DNA of 64,000 bases from Scilla litardierei (taxonomy: Eukaryota; Streptophyta; Magnoliopsida; Asparagales; Asparagaceae), in the NCBI GenBank assembly GCA_030789695.1, contig CM061140.1, positions 80,538,422-80,602,421 on the forward strand, written 5' to 3'. The notes beneath the pieces were generated by a model. The model worked only from the letters and a program-made list of their open reading frames with translations. It made no database searches and had not been told where the DNA came from. Shown here piece by piece: positions 34,084-44,884 of this stretch; the first letter of the stretch is position 1, and each line of letters begins with the position of its first letter. The position numbers and the translations under genes are program-made.

Positions 34084-35020
34084 GAGGTTATGCGACTTCA
34101 TGGAGTCCCTGTGAGTATCGTGTCTGACAGAGACACGAGGTTCACATCTCAGTTCTGGCAGAGTTTGCAGAAGAGCTTGGGTACGCGTCTGAGTTTCAGC
34201 ACGGCGTACCATCCGCAGACGGATGGCCAGTCCGAAGGACGATTCAGATTTTGGAAGACATGCTGAGGGCGTGCATGTTGGATTTCAAGGGTTCGTGGGA
34301 GGACCATCTACATTTGGTGGAGTTCTCTTACAACAACAGCTTCCAGGCGAGTATTGGCATGGCGCCTTTCGCCGCCCTTTATGGGAGGAAATGTCGATCG
34401 CCATTAAGTTGGGATGACGTTGGTGATCGGGAGTTGTTGGGACCTGAGATGATCGTGGAGGCCGTGGATATCGTCAGGAATATTCGGGAGAGGTTGAGAA
34501 TTGCTCAGGACCGTTTTAAGCATTGGGCGGATGCTAAACGTTGTCCTTTGGAGTTTCAGCCGGGCGACCATGTGTTCTTGAAGATTTCCCCGAATCGCGG
34601 TGTGATTCGTTTCGGGAAGCGTGGGAAGTTGAGCCCGCGATACATTGGACCGTTTGACGTTTTGGAGAGGGTTGGCGAGGTAGCTTATCGCTTGGCCTTG
34701 CCGCCGTCTTTGGAAGGAGTTCACAATGTTTTCCATGTGTCGCAGCTTCGTCGATACATTAGCGATCCGTCTCATGCGGTAGATTTTTCGGAGATTACCG
34801 TTCGCCCCGATATGACGTATGACCAGCATCCAGTGCAGATTCTGGACAGGCGTCAGAAATCACTTCGGAACAAGATTGTCAATCTTGTGAGGGTGATGTG
34901 GCGACACGGTTCACCTGGAGAGTCTACTTGGGAGAATGAGGATGAGATGCGAGAGCGTTTCCCACTTTTGTTTCCGGACTCGTGAGTATTTGGAAATTCC
35001 GAGGACGGAATTTTTCTTAA

Positions 35021-35031
35021 GTTGGGGAGGA
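35021..35031 (+). promoter_or_regulatory. Polypurine tract
   Basis: GTTGGGGAGGA directly precedes the 3' LTR and is the usual plus-strand primer position in these elements. Confidence 0.85.
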
Positions 35032-37504
35032 TGTAACGACTGCTTTTCATGTATCTGGTTATAATATAATATAATACATGTTTTGGTGGATTTTCTCCTC
35101 TTGTGTGGTTTTCGTCTCCGTAGATTTCATTTTCGATCGATTCGTCGTATTTTCTCGTTTCTTCCTTAGGATCGTCGATTTCAAAGTATGTCATTCGTGA
35201 CTGACTTCATAACGGTCGTATCTAACTATTAGATCAAGCCTAGGAGTCTTAGGAATCGATCCCGGGGCCCCGCGCTCCGTATCGGAACTTTTTGTGCTCA
35301 TTAGCCGGTATAAGAAGGGGCACCGACCGACTAGATGACGATCCAGTCGGTCGGCAATCCTTCTTGGACCGACTAGTTGGCTTTCCTAAATTATTCAGGA
35401 GTTACTGTTTATCATTAGTCGGTCTAAGAACGTTGGTTGACCAACTAGGTTGTAAACTAGTCGGTCAGCAATGCTTCTTTAACCGACTAACACATCATCT
35501 TAATTTTAGTTGAGCTACTGTTTACTCTTAGTCGGTCTAAGAACGTTCATCGACCGACTAGATGATAAACTAGTCGGTCAGTATTTGTTCATGGACCGAC
35601 TAACTCTAAAATCCTATTTTCGTTCAGAAGTTACTGTTTGCACTTAGTCGGTCTGCGTTGGACGACCGACCGACTAGTTGCCAAACTAGTCGGTCAGTGG
35701 TTGCTCTTTGACCGACTAACCAGTGTTGAAACCCTAATTTCTGGGCAGCCACCAGCCTAACCTATTTATACCCAACCCAAACGATTTCTTCTTCCCCAAC
35801 ACGACCCAAAACCCTAAAATCTTCCCCCTTGAGCCCCCATCTTCCTCCAAGCTTCATTTCTTCATTCCAAGCCCTAGAATCATCATCCAAACCATCCATC
35901 CACTCTATCTACCTCTCATCTTCCCCAAAATCTCACCAAATCCATCAAAATCCCCAAATCCCCCAAAACCCTAATTCTCCCAAACTTCTCCAATCTTTTC
36001 CAGATCTGATCCTAGGGTTCCCCGGAGTGTTTCTTCCGTCTCCTCTTGGTAAGAAATCGATTCCTCTATGTTTTCATAACCTATTCATATTTTTATGAAA
36101 CCCTAATAAATTTCATATTGTTTGATGGTTGTTCCCCCATAACAGTGATTTCCCCATAGTTTGGCATCCGTGTGACGAAGTGGTCGTCATCCCCGGTGCT
36201 AGGCAAGTGAAACTTGCACCTCTTGATTTGGGCCATGTCTTAGGCCATTTACCTTGCTTTAGCGTAAAAGAGACTAGACGGTGAAAGGATAGCCGTTTAG
36301 ACGCCATTGACCTAGCTTGACAACGAAGCTTGGTCCGTCACCTTCATCATGCTTGTATGTCACGTTTAATTCTACTTAACGGTATGCGAATAACTGTTCA
36401 TGTCATCCATGCATCCTTAACTGCTATTGCATTTTGCCTGTCATGTTTAGTTTAAATAAACGGTACGTGAATATTGTTCATGCCATTGCATTTTGCCTGT
36501 CATGTCTAATTTCAATAAACGGTACGCGAATATCTGTTCATGTCATTGCATTTTGCCTGTCACGTTTAAATACAATTATCGGTACGCGTATTAACTGCTC
36601 ATGTCATTGCATGCTTGAATACTCATCGTGATTGCGTAGCTTTGCTACATACTTGTACTATCGTTCCGGCTAGGCCCCCACCTTGCGTGGGCATAATCCT
36701 ATGCCATTTTTGCCTAATACACTTTCTGGCTCGTGTTCCAGAAGACGAGTTGAACACAGCCTGCGGGCAAAGGGCACTCGTTGAGTTATCCCTTGTACTT
36801 GACACTTGAACACAGCCTGAGGGCATAGGGCACTCGTTGAGTTATCCCTTGTACTTGTACTTGTTACTTGACACTACTTGTCACAGCAACCGCTTGCCAC
36901 TTGTACTCTCCTTTACTTTACTTGCTACCACCTTACTTTACTTGCCATGCACCATGTTTTAACTGCTAGGTTGCTAGTTTACCTTTATTCCCGTTTCATT
37001 GCACAAGTCTTTCGACTTGCTGACATGTGCCCCTTTTCTCTTTTGGGTGACACATGTTAGAGCCCGAGCCTGAGTTGCTTGCTGAGGACGTGGTGTTCGC
37101 TGACGTTGAGTCAGGACCCGCGTTGGTCGAGGACTACGTTGACACTGGGGACCAGTCTTAGTGTCGTCGTTTAGCTACTTTTGTTGGACTGCTTAGTTGT
37201 CGGTGTGTGGCACCTAGTTCGATACTTTGTTATGTTTGTGTTGTTTCGTTGGCCTTGTTCTGGGCCTTAGACTCCTTTTTGTTAGCCTGGTGGCTTTTCT
37301 GTGATGTTGAATATTTTGTGGACAAACTTTGGGATTGGTATTTTATATCTGTCTCATTATTATTATTATTGTTGTTGTTCCTTTTGCGATTACAGAGACC
37401 TGCTTATACTAAATTGACGCTTATCGGGTTTGGGGCTTCGCAGCTCCACTCTCGTGCGGACCTTCTCACGTCTCGCCTCCATTTTAGGGAAGCGGGGCGT
37501 GACA
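35032..37504 (+). repeat. 3' LTR
   Basis: 2473 bp, TG...CA, nearly identical to the 5' LTR. The 3-bp length difference is one extra ATT unit near 37360. Most differences are C/T or G/A transitions. Confidence 0.93.
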
Positions 37505-37509
37505 GGCAC
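37505..37509. repeat. Target-site duplication GGCAC (right)
   Basis: Matches 27732-27736. Confidence 0.92.
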
Positions 37510-39085
37510 CCTCTTCTACCTCTCCAGCTTCTATGGAGAACAGCAAGAAGAGTAAGCACATCACGAGGATTGGTGAGCTCTTCCTCTTCTCCTCAAGCTC
37601 TTCCTATTCTCCTCAATTCTTTTTCTTTTAATTTATGTCACCCTCACATTTTTTTTCTTTTACTTTATCCTCACATTGCAGTGCTTCTATCTTCATCACG
37701 TCCTCTTCACCTCAACATTTGAGAGAATTGGTGAATCTTTGGTGAGCAACTGAAATCTTTGAGTCTTTGGGAATTGGTTTAGTTTGCATCTTTGAGAATT
37801 GGTGAATCCTGATGCTTATATTAAAAGAATTGAGCTCTCACAAACTTGACATAAATCCGATTTCAGTTTGACAGGATTTACAGTTGCAAAATACTGATCC
37901 TGAAGAGAAGCACACTTTGTTAACTTGAAATTCTCATTGAATGTTGACATGTATTTAAAGTGAATCCTGATCCTGATCCTCAATGTATGATCCTCAATTT
38001 AAATCTTGATCCTGTCAAAATTCACATTAAGTTTTCAAAAATTCACTTTAAATTGAGTTCACATTAAGTTGCTAATGATACACTAAGTGTATGTGTATTC
38101 AAAATTCATGTTTTCAAAAATGTCAAAGTTCATGTTTTCAAAAATGTCAAAATTCATGTCAAAATTCATGTTTTTGAAAACATGAATCATCAAAAATTCA
38201 CATTTTCAAAATTCAGTTAGTTGCTAATAAATTCATGTTTTCAAAAATTCAAAAATCCCTAAAATTCATGTTTTCAAAAATGTCAAAATCCATGTCACAT
38301 TTTTTCATAAATTAAGTTCTCAAAAATTCTTGTTTTCAAAAATGTCAAAATTCACATCCTCAGTTAGTTGCTAATGAACTTAGTGTATGTGTATTCAAAA
38401 TTCCGATTTAAATCCTGATCCTCAATTCTTTTTCTTCTCCTCAACATAAATCCGACAACCATATCTCAAGTTTGTGAGAGTTCACATTTTTTGACAGGAT
38501 TGAGCTTGACAGGATTTAAACTTTATTCCAATTTATGTGAACTCTCACAAACTGAATTGAGCTTGAGAATGATGTACAATCTGATTTCAGTTTCAATTTA
38601 AACATGGTTATAAGCAAGTTCAGTCCATTTGAATTTCAACTTTATATCCTGTTTTTCGTAGAAGCTGGAAGGTGGATAAATAACACTAAGTTCATATCCT
38701 GTTTCTACCTCTCACGAAAAGCAGTGTTATTCATTTAATATCAGTTATTTAGTGTTATTTATCCTGATATAAAATAAAATATGAGAGTTTTGAAAGTTGA
38801 GTGTTATTTATCCTCATGTGTTTATTTATCCTGTCAAAAATATGAACTTAGTGTCATAAATAACACTAAATAACACTAACCTCCAGCTTCTACCTCCTCC
38901 AGCGCATGGTTATATCCTGATGCTTATAGCCCAATTTAAAATTTAAACTTTCGGTCCATTATCCCAAACTGATTTCTTCATGTTTTGTTTTGCAAACTGA
39001 AAGGAGCAACTTGGACATTCATTTAATATCAGTTGCTCATTTTCCAACTTGAATGTGCACTCTCAACTGAAATGAGCAACTGATA
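37510..39085. repeat. Low-complexity region of shuffled short words
   Basis: Phrases such as TTCATGTTTTCAAAAATGTCAAA, GATCCTCAATTTAAATC, CTGATTTCAGTTT and TAAATAACACTAA recur in varying order and spacing. No coding recognised. It reads as local duplication and rearrangement inside the Helitron region. Confidence 0.5.
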
Positions 39086-39287
39086 TTATCCTAGGGAGTT
39101 CACATTAAGTTTTCAAAAATGTTAAGTTTTCAAAAAATGTTATCCCTAGGATGTTCACAAAAATGTTAAGTTTTTGAAACCAGAAATGAGCAAACTGACA
39201 GGATAGAGTTCACATCCTAGGGAGTTTTTGAACTCTATCCTGATATTATCCCTAGGATGTCAACTTAATGTGAACTCCCTAGGATAA
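39086..39287. repeat. Inverted repeat, 26-bp perfect arms
   Basis: 39086-39111 (starting TTATCCTAGGGAGTTC) is perfectly inverted at 39262-39287. Several shorter inverted and direct copies of CCTAGGGAG/CTCCCTAGG lie between and after, to about 39400. Confidence 0.8.
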
Positions 39288-39520
39288 TAAATGTGAACTC
39301 ATTTCAGTTTTCAACAACTTACTGTAAACTCCCTAGGATATTATCCTGTCAACTTTCAAAAAATGTGAACTCCCTAGCATTAAGTTTTCAAAAATGTTAT
39401 TCATTCATTAAATGTGAACTCTCAACTGAAATGAGCAACTGATATTAAATGAGCAACATTCATTCAAGTTGGAAAATTCAAGCTGCTTATATCAAAAAAT
39501 TTCAACTGGAATTCCAACAG

Positions 39521-39576
39521 TCCGACGAAGGCGCCAGGACCACCGTTATGCTCAAGAACCTCCCCAACAAGTTAGA
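39521..39576 (+). pseudogene. MEI2-like RNA-binding protein fragment
   Basis: The frame reads DEGARTTVMLKNLPNKLE then stop. MEI2-like plant proteins (AML/TE1 group) begin their C-terminal RRM with RTTVMIKNIPNKL or close variants. Only about 17 codons are present, so this is a short captured or relic exon edge, plus strand. Confidence 0.6.
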
Positions 39577-39873
39577 GTAATTTGATCTTATTAATGTGTA
39601 CCTATCTAATTATTAACAGAATTTATTATCAAATTTTTTTATTTTTGGTATTATTCTCTTCAAAATTTTCTGACCCATCATCAAATTTTCTCACCCCAGG
39701 TTTTAATCCAACCCTTTTCAGGCTGAGAGAAAAACATGATGTCTGCCGCTGGATCTTATCACTGCTCGGAAAGAAGATGATTGGTGTGAATTTTTCTGGG
39801 TTTTAGAAAAGAGAGAGAGATAAAAGTCAGATCTTTTTGCTCTCTCATCTGAAGACAAGAAAACATAGAAAAG

Positions 39874-40050
39874 AGATGGCTGGAAGACGAGTTTATGGGT
39901 GCTTAGAGATGACTGTTTTATTGCCGAATGACGGAGAAGGGTTCTCTGCTGAGACTTTGAGTCTTTGCTCTCTTCTTCAAGCTCCTCTCATGCTGCTTTC
40001 AGTGGTAATTTCTCCCGTTCGTCTGTTTTGTTTGTGGCCAAAAACTAAAT
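39874..40050 (+). pseudogene. Possible exon scrap, unknown family
   Basis: From ATG 39874 the frame reads MAGRRVYGCLEMTVLLPNDG then EGFSAETLSLCSLLQ. It is protein-like and sits among captured fragments, and I do not recognise its family. Confidence 0.25.
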
Positions 40051-40259
40051 AATTATATGTTTACTGATTTTCGGTATGAGCAATGATCAAATTTTTGTCC
40101 TCTCTAAAGCTGAGACGTAATCAAGATAACAAATTCACCTAGAGATGTTTTTACATTGTTTTTCAGCTAATTGTGCGTACCCAGTTCATTTTTTGATCCA
40201 ATTTTGATGAACTGATAACTTATATGTTGTGTTGATTCATTCTCTCATCCAAAGAATGA

Positions 40260-40930
40260 TATGCAGTTTTGAGGATTTTCAGAAGGCATTGTAATGTGTT
40301 TTCAGTTCAGAAACCATGCAGTTTTCAGGATATCATCAAAAATCACAATGATATGCAGTTTTCAGGATGATATGCAGTTTTCAATATTGCTCTCTTCATA
40401 AATGATATGCATATAGCTCTCTTCTTCAAAACTGCATGGTTTCAGGATGGTTTCAGGATGATATGAATATTGCTCTCTTCTTCAAAACTGCATGGTTTCA
40501 GGATGGTTTCTGAATGAATATGCATCTCATCAAAAATCCCAATGATATGCAGTTTTCAGGATCATTTTTGTGTTTGCAGGGTATACAACTGTGGGTTAAG
40601 GGTTTAGGTTTAAGGATAAAAAGTTGACAAAAATTAGGTGATCGCATGTGGGTTCATGTTTCATTTGTGTTTATAAAAGTTATATGAAAGCACTTTGCTG
40701 ACAAAAATTGTTATATGAAAGCTGAGCAAAAATTATTTTATGACATGTATGTATGTGTGTAAATACATACACCCAAATGTTTGTATGTACATTAATATAT
40801 ACACCCAAAAATTGTTATATGAAAGCTGGACACTAAATATACACGCCCAAATGTTTGCAAACCCTACATAATTGTTATATGAAAGTTGTATGAAAGCACT
40901 TTGCTGACAAAAATTGTTATAACAATAATA
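40260..40930. repeat. Short-word direct repeats
   Basis: GATATGCAGTTTTCAGGAT, GCTCTCTTCTTCAAAACTGCATGG and ACAAAAATTGTTATATGAAAG each recur three or more times in mixed order. No coding. Confidence 0.6.
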
Positions 40931-41248
40931 TTAGAAAACAATATATACGATTTGGGTGCAAGGTTTGAATTTGGTTGCATAGGTTTGAATTTCCCACTAA
41001 CTTTTGGGTGCAAGTTTTTTGATATACATTTGCAAGCTATGAGAACAAAAATTGTTGGAGACCTACTGCTTTAGATGTGATGAGGAATGTTGGAGAAATT
41101 TTGTTAGGCTTGTCAACAAGTTCATGTGTGTATAATAACCGGTTATGCACAAATAAGATCACTTGATGAGCTTGGATATTTCTATTTTGATTCTGACAAA
41201 TTTAAATAAGCAAAAGTATGCTTATACTCTGGTTTCTTTGCTCCTCAG

Positions 41249-41308
41249 GTGCGGATGGAGAGCAAGTTGGATGCCCAACCTGAGCTATTCATTCACATCG
41301 TGCCTGAT
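41249..41308 (+). pseudogene. HSP90 N-terminal domain exon fragment
   Basis: After an acceptor-like CTCCTCAG the frame reads SKLDAQPELFIHIVPD, a signature segment of the HSP90 ATPase domain just before its IDSGIGMT motif. The sequence then departs from HSP90. Twenty codons of an exon with its intron border kept: a captured fragment, plus strand. Confidence 0.8.
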
Positions 41309-41599
41309 ATGCCCAGCCTGTATCCACTCCAAAATTTTGATGCATTTAGCATGTAGAGATGTTGATGCACATGTTCGGTCTTAGATGATTTTTTTGCCTA
41401 TACCCGCTCCAAAATTTTGATGCATATAGCCTATAAAGATGTAGATGCACATGTTTTGTTTTAGATGATCTTTTTTGCCTGTAGAGATGATTTTTTAATT
41501 TGCATGTAGAGATGATTTTTTTGTTAAGCATTTGCCTGTAAATTGGTGAAAATGGTATGTCTTGGTTCTTCATTTTGCAAAATTCTGGTGTCGATGCCA

Positions 41600-43560
41600 T
41601 TCTATCATGTCTTGATTCCTAATATGATTTGGGCATTTTGATGTTGAATTCTGATATCATTTTTGATATGCCGTGGGCATTCTTCATACCATTTTGATAT
41701 TGAATCCAGATATCATTTTTGATGTGCTTTATTGCAAAATTCTATTGTTGCAAAGGATACAAATCTTATTGTTATGCTTTGGATACAAAAATTGAGAATG
41801 GCATCAACATCATGTTATTGTTGATATGCTTTGTTTTATCAAAAATTGAGAATTTTTGCAATGGATACAATTTTTGATATGCTTTGCCTGAAATATGGAC
41901 TCTACGTAGAGTTGTAGAATCTGGATTTGTTGTACGTTTTAATTTGGCTTAGTTATTGACTGTGTGTGTAGGTGATCTTTGTTATTGTTTGATTTACATT
42001 TACATTTTGATTTTGATTTACATTTACATTTTTATTTACTTTTACAGCAGTATGTCATGCTCTGTGGATTCCATTGGTGAATTGTTCGATGTTGTCAAAG
42101 ATGCATCAGCTGGATTTTAAGGAGAAGCCATGGAATAAGATGGAGAGTTTCATGTTGAAGAAGTACCCTCTGTTGGCGATCGATTTGGATATGATTCTCA
42201 ATTCAGTTTGGATTTGTGGCTAACTGTAGATGGGATTTTAGACATTTGCAGGTTGTAGTACTTGGAAACTTATTTTTTGTTGTACCTTTTGTTTAGTTGT
42301 TAGGTGGTTATGATCAGTGTCGTGGTATTGTTGATTTTCTTTTGTATTAGCAATTGCCAGGGATGGTTAGCTTTGGAGTATATAACTATATGCAGCTGCA
42401 TTTGGAATTATGAATTATGGATTTTGTTGATATTTCTACTAATGTTCATGCTCTGGCTTTGGTTATGGTATGGATTTTTGATGTTTGAAGTAAAAAAAAC
42501 ACAAGTACAATGATCCAAGATAAGGTGCATGATGAGTTCATCATTTTTAGTTGCAAAGAGAACCAAACAAATCGTTACACGACAAGTTATTGTATTAAAG
42601 TGTTCCTTTAGCTTGCAGTTTTTAAGTCTCTATCTAAAGTAAGAAAGCACGACCTCCACCACTCCAACGAAAAAAGGTAAATAAATGTATAAATTTAAAT
42701 TTTTCCATATTATCAAATATATATTAATTTTTCTAAGAAATTTATGTTCTTAATTTATCTAGGTTATTGCGGATCCCATTAACTCTCCACTTTGGATTAA
42801 GCTTGACACGTCATCTTTTTATAATGTGATAATGAAAAGGTTTTCTGCTTAAACATGATGAAGGTAATAAAAGTGAGTTGTACAAAGTAATTAGATATAT
42901 CTTCGTTTCTAATTTTTCTATTCTAATCTATGATTTTATTTTTTATTCTCAGGACACACGGCCCTAGCTTCATATGTAAATTTTGTTGGTTTTAAATGCC
43001 TGTGTGAGAGATGGTGTTTTTGAAATTGGACTGCATGGTTGTTCAATCCAAAATGTATTTTTGTGTATATTTGTTCATAGTTAAGGGTTTTTTCCTTTTA
43101 GCATATAGTTTATGTTGTGTGATATTATTATAAGTCGATGTAAAAAATGTTATCTTAAGTACTATTTTGACTGAAAATATGATTTGGGGAAAACTCCCTT
43201 CAAAAAATCACTGAGTACGACTATATCCTTTGCATGTTTACATGGAGGAAAGTTATGCGCATTGTGTTTGATTGTGGCAAGTGTAAAGTTGTGTGCAATG
43301 AGCACATGAAACCACATGAAAAGTTGTGTGCATTCAATTGTGGCAAGTTTAATCTGATATGTGATACCAGAGACCAAAATGGGGTAAAAATACTACACGT
43401 TTTTTCCTCTTGAACACAATAATACGAGATGAAGTATGTATTGTCACATAATTTGGGCAATATTTTCCATTTTAGATTCTTCTTATATTATTATATTTTA
43501 GAATCTTCACTGAAGTATTTTTAAGTGTTTCGACGTCCGGGCCATTAAATATTTTTACGC
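41600..43560. other. AT-rich stretch, no firm gene
   Basis: A protein-like stretch at about 42048-42230 (CSVDSIGELFDVVKDASAGF, then stops) may be another exon scrap of unknown origin. Otherwise only repeats of TTTTGATATGC- and CAAAAATTGAGAAT-type words. Confidence 0.3.
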
Positions 43561-43564
43561 TATT

Positions 43565-43660
43565 TTGTTGTTCTTTTAAAAAAAATTCGGGGAACAAAGA
43601 TTTCGCGGGGAAAATCTTAAATGAACCGTGCCCATGTGCACGTGTTATGATCTATTATAT
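43565..43660 (+). mobile_element. Degenerate Helitron-type 3' end
   Basis: GGGGAACAAAGATTTCGCGGGG...CTTAAATGAACCGTGCCC-ATG-TGCACGTGTTATGATCTAT is a diverged copy of the terminus at 44540-44597, with an imperfect hairpin and CTAT in place of CTAG. It lies about 940 bp upstream in the same orientation. Confidence 0.55.
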
Positions 43661-43718
43661 ATTTGACAACCTTTTTAATTCTAGGGCTGACTAGGACAAG
43701 ATAAAGAGTGGATGAGAT

Positions 43719-43930
43719 TTGATCTTGGTAAATCAATGGTTGAGATTGGATTTTGTGAAAATTTTAGTTGGAAAACTTAAATTTTGGGAGGAAAAGTGTC
43801 TTGGGAACCAAAACTTTGAAATTAAAAGTGTATTAGGAAAGATTGTGGAGAATAAATTTTGGGGGGAAAGTGTCTTGGGAACCAAAACTTTGAAATTAAA
43901 AGTGTATTGGAAAAGAATGTGGAGGAACAT
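43719..43930. repeat. Short tandem duplication
   Basis: GGGAGGAAAAGTGTCTTGGGAACCAAAACTTTGAAATTAAAAGTGTATT occurs twice, about 77 bp apart. Non-coding. Confidence 0.7.
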
Positions 43931-44134
43931 GATCCATTAAATTTAAAAAAAGTAAAAATATTAGCTTAAAAATTCAGCGGAACAACAAACTTGCGTAAAA
44001 AAATTTAAGTTAATACCGACACCGAAAAATACATTGAGATTTTATGTTCCGCGTCGAAGGCGCTCGCTAAATTTTTTTACGCTTATTTTTTGTCCCGCGC
44101 CAAAGGCGCTCGTGCAATTTTTTTTACGCTAATT

Positions 44135-44460
44135 TGTTGTCCCGCGTCAAAGGCACATGCGTCGAATTTGTTGTTCCACGTCGAATGCGCTCGCGCGTTT
44201 TTCTGTTCCGAATTTGTTGTTCCACTAAATTTTTTATGCTAATAAGTTGTTCTGCGTCGAAGGCGCCCGCGCCGAATTTGTTGTTCCGCGTCGAAGGTGC
44301 TCGCGTGTTGTTCTGCACTGAAGGCGCTTGTGCAGAATTTGTTATTTCGCGTCGAAGGCGCCCGCGCCGAATTTGTTGTTCCGCGCCGAAGGCGCCCGCA
44401 TCGAATTTGTTGTTCTGCACCGAATTTGTTGTACTGCGCCAAAGGCGCCCATGCCGAAGA
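44135..44460. repeat. About 34-bp GC-rich minisatellite
   Basis: Eight or more units of the type CCGAATTTGTTGTTCCGCGTCGAAGGCGCCCGC, some truncated. Both strands are open for about 110 codons only because the unit lacks stops. It lies just inside the Helitron 3' end. Confidence 0.8.
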
Positions 44461-44539
44461 TGCACGTGTCTCTAAATATTTTTACGATAATTTGTTTTTC
44501 TTTTAAATTTTGGTTGTGGAAATAATTTTTTGGGGAACA

Positions 44540-44597
44540 AAGATTTCGCGGGGGAAACCTTAAATGAACCGTGCCCGCGGGCACGGGTTATGACTAG
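44540..44597 (+). mobile_element. Helitron 3' terminus (hairpin plus CTAG)
   Basis: The 18-nt palindrome CCGTGCCCGCGGGCACGG at 44569-44586 is followed after seven bases by CTAG at 44594-44597 and then T. This is the canonical Helitron 3' end (GC-rich hairpin about 10 nt before CTRR, insertion between A and T). It is plus-oriented, as are the recognisable gene fragments upstream. The matching TC 5' end was not identified and may be in the gap or beyond. No Rep/helicase gene is seen, so the element would be non-autonomous. Confidence 0.75.
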
Positions 44598-44618
44598 TAT
44601 ATATATATATATATATAT
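44598..44618. repeat. (TA)n between Helitron end and MULE-like terminus
   Basis: About ten TA units. The Helitron end at CTAG|T sits inside this tract, and the 72-bp MULE-like terminus starts right after it. Confidence 0.85.
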
Positions 44619-44619
44619 G

Positions 44620-44691
44620 GGTAAAATGCGCCTGAGCTCGTGCTCAGATGGGATTCCTGCGCTCGACCCCTCCTGACCGTCCGATCCGATC
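44620..44691. mobile_element. MULE-like terminal sequence, copy 2
   Basis: No mismatch seen over 72 bp to 7992-8063, including the CTGAGC-TCGT-GCTCAG hairpin. Confidence 0.6.
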
Positions 44692-44884
44692 CCACGGCTG
44701 TTGTTAAAAGCGGAACATGAGGAACTTTTGGTGCAATTACCAACGGGCCCTTACGCGCCCGGAACTTTTGGGGCAATTACCATCCCGCCCTTATAGCCCC
44801 TATGAAAGCAACTTTTTAGAACTATTGGTGCAATTACCATCCCGGCCTTTATATCCTTTTCAAAGAAATAGTTTACACTATACG

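Larger units (their letters stand above)
30352..34985 (+). pseudogene. gag-pol polyprotein with two introns, one stop and one frameshift
   Basis: Gag starts at ATG 30352 and has a retrotransposon gag domain (about 85-215) and two zinc knuckles (C281-C284-H289-C294; C301-C304-H309-C314). A 109-bp GT-AG intron, 31484-31592, joins gag in frame to protease (LFDSGAS). Reverse transcriptase follows (FIDDIL active site, [18 protein letters not shown]), then RNase H ([24 protein letters not shown]). An in-frame TAG at 33314-33316 falls between RNase H and the linker. Integrase has an HHCC finger (about 33660-33790), first Asp in TMDFVTGLP, second in VSDRDTRF, Glu in [10 protein letters not shown] second GT-AG intron, 34013-34083 (71 bp), sits inside the integrase core. 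A one-base loss near 34234-34238 shifts the frame after that Glu. The C-terminal tail resembles the chromodomain-like end of Tekay/Del elements. A whole-length product cannot be made from this copy. Confidence 0.9.
27737..37504 (+). mobile_element. Ty3/gypsy LTR retrotransposon, Tekay/Del chromovirus type, 9.77 kb
   Basis: A complete-looking insertion with TG...CA LTRs of 2470 and 2473 bp, a 5-bp target duplication, a polypurine tract and gag-pol on the plus strand in the order gag, protease, reverse transcriptase, RNase H, integrase, chromodomain-like tail. Integrase last places it in Ty3/gypsy; the long LTRs and the C-terminal tail with ESTWENEDEMRERFP suit the Tekay/Del clade. About 32 substitutions and one 3-bp indel separate the LTRs by eye, roughly 1.3%, so the insertion is young. 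The coding region has one internal stop and one frameshift, so this copy is probably not autonomous. It splits the gene-fragment-bearing Helitron region. Confidence 0.93.

Noticed and set aside
44124..44475. Two overlapping 113-codon frames on opposite strands
   Set aside because: Both are translations of the roughly 34-bp minisatellite.
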